Origin: Oscillatoriales cyanobacterium
GTDB lineage: Bacteria; Cyanobacteriota; Cyanobacteriia; Cyanobacteriales; Laspinemataceae
Assembly: GCA_011390955.1 (NCBI GenBank)
Contig: JAABRM010000020.1
Coordinates: 1-64,000 of the forward strand
DNA length: 64,000 nt
Direction: 5' to 3'
Below are positions 54,875 to 63,261 of the stretch, one piece after another. Position 1 is the stretch's first letter, and each line of letters starts with the position of its first letter. The notes under the pieces were generated by a model. That model was not told the origin of the DNA and did no database searches. It saw only the letters and a program-made list of their open reading frames with translations. A program made the translations under genes and the position numbers.

Positions 54875-55080
54875 GATTTTAGGGTGTAGGGTGTAGGGTG
54901 TAGGGTGTGGGGGGGGAGCAGGGGAGCGGAGGAGCAGAGGAGCGGGGGAGCGGAGGGGCAGAGAGAGGAGCAGAGGGGGCAAACAACCACCAACCACCAA
55001 CAAACAACCACCAACAAACAACCACCAACAAACAACCAACAACCAACAACAAACAACCAACAACCAACAACCAACAATAA
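54875..55080. repeat. low-complexity tandem repeats
   Basis: Three blocks in a row: GGGTGTA units (about 54881-54910), an AGCGGAGGAGC-type purine-rich run (about 54910-54980), and CAACAAA/CAACCAA/CCACCAA heptamers (about 54983-55078). These resemble the short tandemly repeated heptamers of filamentous cyanobacteria. Non-coding spacer between two minus-strand genes. Confidence 0.8.
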
Positions 55081-55082
55081 AA

Positions 55083-56750
55083 CTAATTATTCAACATAAT
55101 TTGCCCATTTTGAACCACCACTAAATTAATTTTTAGCGGGCCAGAAGTATAAGTTACATCTGACACAATCGCCTGCACAATCACTTCTTGATTATACTGC
55201 TTTAATTGCTCAATAAATTCAAGTAAGGTCAAACGACCTTCAGCAATTTGGATCGGCTCACCTAACATACCCGCACGACGAGCCCGAAAACTCGCCGATG
55301 CCAGTAACAAATCAAGCCTTTCTCGCAATTCTGCATCGGTCATCGTTGCTGGAGACACAGAAGTTCCCGCCAAAATTTCCCCGCGAAAAAAAACAATTTT
55401 ATTCACCGCTGCATCGGCGAACACTTGGACAATATTTTCCCCAACCAAATAGTTAGCGGAAGATAGAATTCTCACCACATAAGGTTGCCCATTATTAATT
55501 TGTTCCACCAGGCGCTCGAATTCCGTGGCGGTAATTTGTACCACTTGTTCTTGCACAACATTTATCCCCGGACGGATGCGTTGAATAGCGGCTGAATTCG
55601 CTTCTCGCAAAAGTTCTTCAGCCGCTTGACGTGCGCCTAATGGTTGGAGAACTCTAACTACTCCAGAGGCCAAAACTTGATTTTTTAAAATAGCAAAGTT
55701 TCCCTCTCGTAAAAACTGAAAGTTTTGCTCTAAGTTTTGAATATCTTGTTCTAAAAAAGCTTGTTGCCTTTCCAGTTCTTTCAGCCGATTTTCTCGTTCA
55801 GCAATCACTCGATCTCTTTGGGCAATTTCTGCCTGTCTGCGATCGATTTGTTGCTGCTGTTCAGTCAGTTCTCTTTGTTGTTCTTCAATTTGAGCCGTTT
55901 GTTGGGTAAGTTGAGCCATTTGTTGTTCAAGTTGAGCCGTTTGTTGGGTAAGTTGTGCCGTTTGTTGGGTAATTTGAGCCGTTTGTTGGGTAATTTGGGC
56001 TTGCTTCGCAGTAATTTGACTTTCCTGTTCGGCAATTTGACGCTTTTGTTGAGTAATTTCTCGATCGCGTTTTTCAACTTCCTGCTGACGCTGGGCAATT
56101 TCTTTGTCTCTTTGGGCAATTTGCAATTGCACTTCTTCTTTTTGTCGCAATAACTCTTGCCGTTCCCCTTGCAGTTTTTGAATTTCCCGACGCAAGTTTT
56201 GGGCTTGATCGGAAAAAGTGGCCAACTGACTTTGCGCCCGCTGATACTGAGATTGAATCAAACCGAGTTGCGTCTTAGCCCGTTGAAAATCGGTTTCAAT
56301 TTGGCTAAGTTTACTTTCGGTTTGATTCAGTTTTACCGCTGTTTCGCTTTGCCGATTAATTGCTTGCTGTAGATACTGGTTAATGGCATCTAATTTTTTT
56401 TGCGCTTGGGTTTGTTCCTTTGAGGCTTCAGCCAATTGTTTCTCTACTTGAGTTTTTTGTAGAGTCACTTCGGTAAGTTCTTCACGGGCTTCACGTAATT
56501 CTCGGAGTTTTTCATCGAGTTGGAAAATTCCCACCCGTAAAGATTTGCTCGTGGCAAACAGAATTCCCAACGTCGATGCGGAAATAATGGTGCCGGTAAT
56601 AATGGTGACAACGGTGGCGGTTTGTTTCGGTCGAAGTTTAAATAAACTGAGTCTGGCTTTACCGACTTTTGTCCCCAGGCGATCGCCCAGGGTTGCCAGT
56701 AAGCCACCTAAGACCAAAATGGCCAGAATCAAAATATAGGCACTGGTCAT
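55083..56750 (-). CDS. DUF3084 membrane-anchored coiled-coil protein
   Basis: A 555-residue protein. The N-terminal helix (AYILILAILVLGGLLATLGD), then GTKVGKARLSLFKLRPKQTA and a second helix (VVTIITGTIISASTLGILFA), place the rest outside or along a membrane. Residues about 75-345 form a long coiled coil with heptad-like QQTAQI/QQTAQL units and many Glu/Gln. The globular C-terminal domain (about 350-555; VLASGVVRVLQPLGARQAAE and NIVQVFADAAVNKIVFFRGE) is the DUF3084 signature. It is widely conserved in cyanobacteria with no firm function; a structural or envelope role is inferred. Confidence 0.85.
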   Translation of the reverse strand: MTSAYILILAILVLGGLLATLGDRLGTKVGKARLSLFKLRPKQTATVVTIITGTIISASTLGILFATSKSLRVGIFQLDEKLRELREAREELTEVTLQKTQVEKQLAEASKEQTQAQKKLDAINQYLQQAINRQSETAVKLNQTESKLSQIETDFQRAKTQLGLIQSQYQRAQSQLATFSDQAQNLRREIQKLQGERQELLRQKEEVQLQIAQRDKEIAQRQQEVEKRDREITQQKRQIAEQESQITAKQAQITQQTAQITQQTAQLTQQTAQLEQQMAQLTQQTAQIEEQQRELTEQQQQIDRRQAEIAQRDRVIAERENRLKELERQQAFLEQDIQNLEQNFQFLREGNFAILKNQVLASGVVRVLQPLGARQAAEELLREANSAAIQRIRPGINVVQEQVVQITATEFERLVEQINNGQPYVVRILSSANYLVGENIVQVFADAAVNKIVFFRGEILAGTSVSPATMTDAELRERLDLLLASASFRARRAGMLGEPIQIAEGRLTLLEFIEQLKQYNQEVIVQAIVSDVTYTSGPLKINLVVVQNGQIMLNN

Positions 56751-56933
56751 TACTCGTTGGTCGTTACTTTTTACTTTTTACTTTTTACTTTTTACTTTTA
56801 AGGGGCGGTTGATTGACAGGTTGATTTCCTCTGGTCGGAGGTGCGCGAAATGGCAAATAAATGCCTGGGATTGGGCATTGGCTGACCCAAATAATCGACG
56901 ATTAGTAAATCTTCCCGATCGACTATTTCCCCA

Positions 56934-57605
56934 TCAAGTGAATTGCTGACTTAAAGCCACCGGCTTGTGAACGGTGATTTTTTTCTTGTGAATGGAGATC
57001 ATTTGATCCTCTCGCAATTCCCCCAAAAGTCGGGTGACTGTGACTCTGGTGGAACCGATCGCCTCAGCGATCGCCTGATGGGACAGTTTCAAATCAATCG
57101 TAATCCCATCGGCGGTCGGTACGCCGAAATCCCGACAGAGAATTAACAGAAAACTCACCAACCGCGACCCCATATCTCGGTGTGCCAGGGTTTCAATCAT
57201 CATCTCTGTTTGCAAAATCCGCGATGACAAGCCCCGTAACATCAGCATCGACAGTTCTGGGTCATTTTTCAGGGCTTTTTCCACTTGTTCAATGGGCACC
57301 GAGAGCAACTCCACGGGAGTAAAAGCCACCGCATGATAAAACCTGTCCGAACGATTACCTGTAATCAGCGACAGCACACCAAACACACTGTTTTCCCGCA
57401 GCAGTGCGACGGTGATTTCCTCTCCAGCTTCGTACACTCTGGAGAGTTTGACGGCTCCTTTGAGGAGAAAATACACCCGTTCAGCAGGATCTCCGGGGAA
57501 AAAAATCGTTTTGCCGCGATCGAAATTTTCAACGGCGGGCGGAAATGTCCCGGTTCCCATCTGACGAAATACAGCTTCTAGGGGTCTATCTTGAGTCATT
57601 ACCAT
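56934..57605 (-). CDS. ntcA: global nitrogen regulator NtcA
   Basis: A 223-residue CRP/FNR-family regulator that senses 2-oxoglutarate and activates nitrogen-assimilation genes at GTA-N8-TAC sites. The cyclic-nucleotide-type barrel has [20 protein letters not shown] and [17 protein letters not shown], the dimer helix has [20 protein letters not shown], and the HTH is [20 protein letters not shown], all near-invariant in NtcA. The frame begins at TTG 57611; I choose the ATG at 57605 (or 57599). I looked for an autoregulatory NtcA box upstream and saw only half matches. Divergent from fabI across about 510 bases. Confidence 0.96.
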   Translation of the reverse strand: MVMTQDRPLEAVFRQMGTGTFPPAVENFDRGKTIFFPGDPAERVYFLLKGAVKLSRVYEAGEEITVALLRENSVFGVLSLITGNRSDRFYHAVAFTPVELLSVPIEQVEKALKNDPELSMLMLRGLSSRILQTEMMIETLAHRDMGSRLVSFLLILCRDFGVPTADGITIDLKLSHQAIAEAIGSTRVTVTRLLGELREDQMISIHKKKITVHKPVALSQQFT

Positions 57606-58115
57606 ATCCAATAGTCTATTAGGGGCCGAGTCAAGCTGCCGATCTGTTTCTGTCGGAGTTCAAGAAAGGTTCAACTGTCGGAGTTTAGAGAATGTTGTTT
57701 TTACAAAACTTAAACTTACAGTCAGTTGTTTTTTGTGTCCTGATATACACAATTAAGCCGAGAGCCGCGATCTAACAAAATCCCTAGGGGAAAGCGATTC
57801 CGCAAAGCGGATCGCTCCCGCGAATCGCGCAACTAGGTTCGGCGAATCTGAGCGAATTGCCCATCTTAGTGGCACTCAGTGGCACTCAGTGGCAAATTTC
57901 CCTGAGTAACTTGAGTAAATTTACACAAAGGAATTTAACATAACTGGGTGGAAGTGGGATGGTACATCCGTAAATCCACTCTGGTCTATTTCACACTTAA
58001 ACAAATAGCACAATTGAGACCAATTCGGGGTAAACTTGCCCAATTACAGGGATATTAAGCGTTGTCTGCTTCTCTTGAGAAGCGATCGCGCACCTTAGAT
58101 ATAGAATATATGCTC
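57606..58115. other. divergent ntcA-fabI intergenic region
   Basis: It should hold promoters for both genes. Visible elements are a repeat CGATTCCGCAAAGCGGATCG (about 57797-57816) related to one at 42763, and CAGTGGCACTCAGTGGCA tandem units (about 57872-57893). No convincing -35/-10 pair or NtcA box was found by eye. Confidence 0.4.
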
Positions 58116-58892
58116 ATGCTAGATTTAACCGGAAAAAATGCCCTCGTTACAGGAATTGCTAACAATCGCTCCATCGCCTGGGGCATTGCACAACAGCTTC
58201 ACCAAGCTGGCGCAAATATTGGGGTCACATACCTGCCTGACGACAAAGGTCGCTTTGAAAAGAAAGTCCAGGAACTCGTCGCACCACTCAACCCCAGCAT
58301 CTTTGAACCCTTAAATGTCCAAGATGACCAGCAAGTTCAGTCCACCTTTGAAGTCATCAAAGACAAATGGGGCAAGCTGGACATCCTGATTCACTGCCTA
58401 GCCTTTGCAGGCAAAGATGAACTCACCGGGGATTTTAGCAATACCACCCGTGAAGGATTTACTCGTGCCTTGGATATTAGCGCCTATTCATTAGTCAATC
58501 TCAGTGCAGCGGCGAAACCCTTAATGACCGAAGGAGGCGCGATCCTCACCTTATCCTATCTTGGTGGCGTCCGCGTCGTACCCAACTATAACGTCATGGG
58601 AGTGGCCAAAGCTGCCCTAGAAATGAACGTGCGTTATTTAGCTGCCGAACTCGGCCCATCAAATATTCGCGTCAATGCGATTTCTGCCGGCCCCATTCGC
58701 ACCCTAGCTTCTTCTGCCGTTGGTGGCATTTTAGATATGATGCGCCATGTGGAACAAATCGCCCCGTTGCGGCGAAATGTCTCCCAAGAAGAAGTGGGAA
58801 ATACGGCGGCTTTCCTCTGTAGTGACTTGTCCAGTGGCATCACCGGCCAAGTTATTTATGTAGACTCTGGCTACAACATCATGGGAATGTAA
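58116..58892 (+). CDS. fabI: enoyl-[acyl-carrier-protein] reductase (NADH)
   Basis: A 258-residue short-chain dehydrogenase that reduces trans-2-enoyl-ACP in the last step of each fatty-acid elongation round. The nucleotide-binding loop is GKNALVTGIANNRSIAWGIA. The FabI active site follows as Y158-x6-K165 in PNYNVMGVAK, and ISAGPIRTLAS near the substrate loop is typical. The frame is open from 58062, but the ATG at 58116 (MLDLTGKNALV) matches the family start and gives the usual length. No Shine-Dalgarno is visible. Complete. Confidence 0.95.
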   Translation: MLDLTGKNALVTGIANNRSIAWGIAQQLHQAGANIGVTYLPDDKGRFEKKVQELVAPLNPSIFEPLNVQDDQQVQSTFEVIKDKWGKLDILIHCLAFAGKDELTGDFSNTTREGFTRALDISAYSLVNLSAAAKPLMTEGGAILTLSYLGGVRVVPNYNVMGVAKAALEMNVRYLAAELGPSNIRVNAISAGPIRTLASSAVGGILDMMRHVEQIAPLRRNVSQEEVGNTAAFLCSDLSSGITGQVIYVDSGYNIMGM

Positions 58893-58897
58893 TCAAC

Positions 58898-59168
58898 AAC
58901 CCGGTTTCTTGAAGAAACCGGGTTTCTGGTTGTTGGTTGTTGGTTGCTTGTTGGTTGGGGAACGGGGAACAGTTATCAGGGAACGGGGGAAAGTCGTAGG
59001 GGCGAATGGCCATTCGCCCCTACAATTACCACAACCCCTGCAAGGATTGCTATATTCACTATTCACTATTCACCACTGTTGCCTGTTGCCTGTTCCCTGG
59101 AAAGTTGTTGGTTGTTGGTTGTTGCCAATAAATTAAAGAAACCCGGTTTCTTGAAGAAACCGGGTTTT
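58898..59168. repeat. pair of AACCCGG double palindromes flanking a low-complexity spacer
   Basis: AACCCGGTTTCTTGAAGAAA begins at 58898, and a second copy, AAACCCGGTTTCTTGAAGAA, begins at 59139. Both are hairpins ending in GGGTTT. Between them are TGGTTGT units, GGGGAACAGT-type repeats and GGGGCGAATGGCCATTCGCC (58999-59018). The hairpins could also end transcription of fabI and of the opposite gene. Confidence 0.7.
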
Positions 59169-59197
59169 TGGTCTTGAGTGAATTAATTGCTTAACTT

Positions 59198-60517
59198 TTA
59201 TTGGGCTGCTTTCCGAGTGGCTAACATTAAATTAGAGTCTTTGTAAAATTTATAGCCAATGCCAAAATCTAAAGGCTTAATCGTCTTATCGTTTTGATAA
59301 ATTTTTCGCAAATCCGGCTGATATCGACTGGCAAATAAATCAATCGGGGCAATGTATTGGCCGTAAAATGTCCGGTTCCATTTTGCTTCATCAAAATGTT
59401 TCACGGGCATCCCGGAATCATCTTGCAAAACCGCATAGCTTTGGTTGAGAATTAACTCCCGAATCGTGGAAAATGATTCATTATACATCAAATAAGAAGC
59501 CGCTTTCAAGTAAGTGACTGAATCTTGGGCATAAGCTTGGGCAAATTCTACTAACTGTGGGGTTTTCTTCAAGCCATCATTAGATAAATCCGTAGAAAAA
59601 TAATGCAGGGTTTTAGGTTCAGATTCTCCAGCGGGTAAAAACGAAATTTTGACGCCGGGAATCATTCCGGCTGGGGTGGTACTTGTTTCTAAAATTTGAA
59701 TTTTTGCCTCTGCATCCAAGCCGACGTATTGCACGTCCAAAATTTGATTGTTTGTGCGAGCCAAGAATAGTAATAGAACGGGCAAAACCCCTTGTTTGGC
59801 TAAATCTACTGCCATCGCTTTTGTGCGGAAAAAGCTATATTCAAGAATGGCATAAAGGGACTGATTAATAATTTCTAGTTGTTGCGATCGCTGGGCATCG
59901 GACATATTCTGCAAATCCGGGACTGTGCCCACAGGTTCTAGGCCAATCATTACATATTCTTTGGCGTTGGGGAAGAAAGAATAAGCGTATAAAAAATCAG
60001 GCCCGCTAAAAGGATAAAATATTGATGGCGCTGATTCATTGATGGTTTTGAGTTCCGCTTCAGCCCATTTTCTGACTTTAGCAAGTTGTTGATTTTCTAG
60101 TTGCGGCCAACCATTTTGAAAATATTGAGCATGATTTTTCCAAGCGGACGTATTTTGGATGGCAGCCAGAGAACTAGCATCATCGATTTTTATCCCGGCA
60201 ATTAACTTGGCAGTATCCGTTAATTTGGCCGATTTTTCTAAATCGAATTGGGCTAAGGGATCGGGCTTTGGTTCAGGGTTTGGGGTGGCTGTAGGTGCTT
60301 CTGTGACTGCCTCTGGGTTGTTTGCGGCGGTCTGAGTTGTGTTGGCAGTTTGGCTGCTATTTTCCGTTGGGCTGCCTTCAGTTTGCGGATTGTTACAAGA
60401 CTGAATAAAAACTAGGCTTGAGATGATGGCTAATAAAAGCGATCGCGTGACTTTTTGATTCATTTTTTGATTCATTTTTTGATTCATTTTTTGATTCATG
60501 GTAATTTTGATAGTCAT
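59198..60517 (-). CDS. hypothetical lipoprotein with repeated MNQK start region
   Basis: About 440 residues. A signal peptide (RSLLLAIISSLVFIQSC) ends in a lipobox Cys, then a Thr/Asn/Pro-rich linker, then a globular part (about 90-440) with FYPFSGPDFLYAYSFFPNAK, VGTVPDLQNMSDAQRSQQLE and TFYGQYIAPIDLFASRYQPD. I do not recognise the family; it may be a surface-anchored periplasmic protein. The N-terminus contains MNQK four times, from a 12-bp repeat, so several ATGs could serve. I list the ATG at 60517; the frame is open to 60556. Same strand as, and downstream of, the amino-acid permease, with 70 or so bases between. Confidence 0.6.
   Translation of the reverse strand: MTIKITMNQKMNQKMNQKMNQKVTRSLLLAIISSLVFIQSCNNPQTEGSPTENSSQTANTTQTAANNPEAVTEAPTATPNPEPKPDPLAQFDLEKSAKLTDTAKLIAGIKIDDASSLAAIQNTSAWKNHAQYFQNGWPQLENQQLAKVRKWAEAELKTINESAPSIFYPFSGPDFLYAYSFFPNAKEYVMIGLEPVGTVPDLQNMSDAQRSQQLEIINQSLYAILEYSFFRTKAMAVDLAKQGVLPVLLLFLARTNNQILDVQYVGLDAEAKIQILETSTTPAGMIPGVKISFLPAGESEPKTLHYFSTDLSNDGLKKTPQLVEFAQAYAQDSVTYLKAASYLMYNESFSTIRELILNQSYAVLQDDSGMPVKHFDEAKWNRTFYGQYIAPIDLFASRYQPDLRKIYQNDKTIKPLDFGIGYKFYKDSNLMLATRKAAQ
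60452..60499. repeat. 12-bp tandem repeat spanning the start codons of the lipoprotein gene
   Basis: Four exact units of TTTTTGATTCAT on the plus strand, which is ATGAATCAAAAA on the coding strand. Each unit carries an ATG, so a change in copy number would alter the N-terminus without breaking the frame. Confidence 0.9.
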
Positions 60518-60588
60518 AGACTTCTTAGGAGTTAAACCGCTGAAAATATTCAGCATTCAGCAAGCAAAGCAACAATTTAATCGGCAAG

Positions 60589-61929
60589 TTAATCGGCAAG
60601 TTTTTTCTTCACTGCCCAGAAATAAACCGGCAATCCCAGGGCGATCGTGACTAAACCCGCCACCGATTCAATCGGTTTATCTCTTAAGAGAAATATCATA
60701 ATCCACAGACTAATTAAGAGAAAAATTATTGGCGTAATGGGATAGCCCCAAGTTTTATAGGGTCGCGCCACTTCAGGGTAGCGAATTCGATGGAAAAATA
60801 CCCCTAAGACTGTGAGAAAAGAAGAAAGAGTTAGGGTAAAGCCCAGATAAGTAATCACAGATTCAAATGTGGCGGTGATAATAAAAAATATCACGATCGC
60901 CAATTGGAATAAAATCGCCGTATAAGGAATTCCCCGCGCATTTTTCTTGGCCAAAATTCTGAAAGCGGGGATATCTTCCCCGATCGCTTGAGTGACTCTT
61001 GGGCCGGCTAAAACCATTGAACTAATAGAAGAAATTAGGCCAAAAGAAATTAAGAATGCCATAATTTTCGCCCCGATCGCCCCAAAAATCTGATTCCCGG
61101 AAATATAACCAATTTCCAATTGTCCGGCTAGTCGATCGATGGGGGTGCTGTAGAGAAACACCAAGTTTAACAACAAATATAACACCATAACGATCGCCGT
61201 TCCCAGCAACAAAGACCGGGGCAGATTTTTGGCCGGTTGGTCAATATCACTGGCTAAATAAATCGCCGCATTCCAGCCGGAGTAAGAATAAGTGACATAG
61301 ACCATTGAAATGGCAAAAGGCGCACTAAAAATCAGATTGGGATCGGCGGCAGAGGGCAAAAAGCTAATATCTTGGGGAGTAGCCAGAACCAATCCGCAGG
61401 CAATAAATCCCACAATCAGCAGCACTTTTAACAGGGTAAATATCTGCTGAAATGAACTGGCAAGTTTCAAATCTTTGGTATTCAATAAAGAAATCACGAT
61501 CGCCACCAATAAAGCGATCGCCTGTGGGTAGAAACTGGGAGTATTTTCTGGTTCCCAAATGATTCTACAGAAATAATTTCCTAATGCGATCGCGGCAGCA
61601 GCGATCGGCGCCGCAAACCCCACCGTCACCGAAAGCCATCCCGAAAGAAAGCCTAAAGCCGGATGATATATCTTAGATAAATAGTGATATTCACCCCCAG
61701 ACCGGGGCATCGCCGCCCCCAGTTCACCGTAAGCCAGGGCGCCACAGAGGGCGAAAACTCCCCCAACAAACCATAAAAACAACAAAGAAAAACCGGACTG
61801 AATATTCTCCACCTGAAAACCCAGAGAAGTGAACACCCCGGTGCCAATCATATTCGCGACCACAAGACAAATTGCGGTCAACAAGCCGATCCGTTCAGGA
61901 TGCTGATTCTCTGTATCCTTCATTGTCAT
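60589..61929 (-). CDS. APC-family amino-acid permease
   Basis: A 446-residue transporter with about 12 hydrophobic helices. ERIGLLTAICLVVANMIGTG and VFTSLGFQV form the unwound first helix, where the amino group of the substrate binds. YGELGAAMPRSGGEYHYL is the classic signature of the APC superfamily (y+LAT/LAT-like antiporters and permeases), and YPEVARPYKTWGYPITP lies near the C-terminus. It probably imports or exchanges an amino acid across the plasma membrane; the substrate cannot be read from the sequence. Weak ribosome binding site. Opens a two-gene minus-strand run with the lipoprotein. Confidence 0.88.
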   Translation of the reverse strand: MTMKDTENQHPERIGLLTAICLVVANMIGTGVFTSLGFQVENIQSGFSLLFLWFVGGVFALCGALAYGELGAAMPRSGGEYHYLSKIYHPALGFLSGWLSVTVGFAAPIAAAAIALGNYFCRIIWEPENTPSFYPQAIALLVAIVISLLNTKDLKLASSFQQIFTLLKVLLIVGFIACGLVLATPQDISFLPSAADPNLIFSAPFAISMVYVTYSYSGWNAAIYLASDIDQPAKNLPRSLLLGTAIVMVLYLLLNLVFLYSTPIDRLAGQLEIGYISGNQIFGAIGAKIMAFLISFGLISSISSMVLAGPRVTQAIGEDIPAFRILAKKNARGIPYTAILFQLAIVIFFIITATFESVITYLGFTLTLSSFLTVLGVFFHRIRYPEVARPYKTWGYPITPIIFLLISLWIMIFLLRDKPIESVAGLVTIALGLPVYFWAVKKKLAD

Positions 61930-62119
61930 TGAAGTTTCTTACCCCCTGTTTAAGATCGATGCTTGATTTGCAAGACTGCTGCTCGTCAATATGTAGGTAG
62001 ATACTAACCCTGAAAATGATGGTCAGGAATTCGACTGCCTGAGCAAGTCACAAATACGCCTAAATTAACCCATATTTTTCAGCCTGTCCAGATTTTCAGT
62101 CCGCACACCGCATTTCTAG

Positions 62120-62159
62120 GACAAAACAAAGACCAGAGAATCATTAATTTCTCTGGTCT
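62120..62159 (-). terminator. rho-independent terminator after the sigma-factor gene
   Basis: AGACCAGAGAA (62130-62140) pairs with TTCTCTGGTCT (62149-62159). On the minus strand the hairpin is followed by TTGTTTTG. It lies about 100 bases after the sigma stop and before the permease start. Confidence 0.75.
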
Positions 62160-62256
62160 TGGGAATTTATTTGGCTTTGCCAGTGATTCTATTGGCTAAA
62201 AATTGCTAACAATATTTTTCGCTGGATTATTCTTAGCGGGATTATTCTTAGCTGGA

Positions 62257-63261
62257 TTAGCTGGCAAAATATTCTTGCACATTCGCCCGACGCCGCCGCA
62301 GGTGGGCTAAAGCTTGATGCTCCAATTGGCGAACTCTCTCCCGACTGAGTTTCAGGGCGGCACCGACTTTGGCTAAAGAAAGCTCGCGCCCATCTTTGAA
62401 GCCAAATCGGAGCATAATCACATCTTTTTGTTGCGGGGTCAATTCATCTAATAAACTATGCAAGTCTTCCCGCAACAACTCTTGCATGATGTAATTTTCC
62501 GGGGAAGCATCCACGTCTTCCAGCAGGTCTTGCAATTCCGTATCTTGGTTGTCCCCAACGCGCAAATCCAAAGAAACCGGCTGACGGGAAAGCAGCAGAT
62601 ATTCCCGAATTTGAGCGGGTTGCAGATCCAAAATTTCCCCAATTTCTGACGGTGTTGGGGTGCGACCCAGTTGTTGGCTGAGTTCCCGCTGCACTCGTTT
62701 GATTTTATTCAGTTTTTCCGTGATGTGAATCGGTAGCCGAATCGTGCGGGCTTGTTGGGCGATCGCCCGGGTAATTGCTTGGCGAATCCACCAGTAAGCA
62801 TAAGTAGAAAACTTATAGCCCCGCATGGGATCGAATTTTTCTACCCCCCGTTCCAAGCCGAGGGTGCCTTCTTGGATCAGATCCAAAAATTCCAGATTGC
62901 GCTTTTGGTATTTCTTGGCGATCGCCACCACCAAACGCAAATTAGATTCAATCATTTTTCGCTTCGCCCGCTGCCCCAGATCCAGCAATCTCTGAAGTTC
63001 AGAAACCGTCAAATTCACATAGTCAGCCCATTCTTGCTCAATTGGCTGGCGATTTAACTTTTTCGCCAAAGCTTCTTGATCCTCTAGGAGTTTCATCATA
63101 AGCTGTACCTGCTTCCCATACACAATCTCTTGCTCATGAGTCAGCAGGGGCACACGACCGATTTCATGTAGATAAGCCCGAATGCTATCACTCGTTTCAC
63201 TACGTCGTGTACTCATATTGCTTTGCCGGGTGGTGGTTGATTGGTTTTTGATCGTGGGCAT
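62257..63261 (-). CDS. group 2 sigma-70 RNA polymerase sigma factor
   Basis: A 334-residue sigma factor of the RpoD-like group 2 set of cyanobacteria (SigB-E type). Region 1.2 is DSIRAYLHEIGRVPLLTHEQ. Region 2 is LRLVVAIAKKYQKRNLEFLD and LIQEGTLGLERGVEKFDPMR, with the -10-reading YKFSTYAYWWIRQAITRAI. Region 3 is IRLPIHITEKLNKIKRVQRE, and region 4 LSLAKVGAALKLSRERVRQL contacts the -35 box. It lacks the long region 1.1 of the primary SigA. The ATG at 63261 (MPTIKNQS) is chosen over a TTG 18 bases upstream; MSTRRSETS at 63216 is another possible start. Which sigma it is cannot be decided safely without a tree. Confidence 0.9.
   Translation of the reverse strand: MPTIKNQSTTTRQSNMSTRRSETSDSIRAYLHEIGRVPLLTHEQEIVYGKQVQLMMKLLEDQEALAKKLNRQPIEQEWADYVNLTVSELQRLLDLGQRAKRKMIESNLRLVVAIAKKYQKRNLEFLDLIQEGTLGLERGVEKFDPMRGYKFSTYAYWWIRQAITRAIAQQARTIRLPIHITEKLNKIKRVQRELSQQLGRTPTPSEIGEILDLQPAQIREYLLLSRQPVSLDLRVGDNQDTELQDLLEDVDASPENYIMQELLREDLHSLLDELTPQQKDVIMLRFGFKDGRELSLAKVGAALKLSRERVRQLEHQALAHLRRRRANVQEYFAS

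Noticed and set aside
54841-55063. N-terminal extension of the RuvC/YqgF-like protein
   Set aside because: It is coded by heptamer and purine-rich tandem repeats; the family start is at 54841.
57612-57800. NtcA autoregulatory box upstream of ntcA
   Set aside because: Only half matches to GTA-N8-TAC were found; none has both halves at the right spacing.
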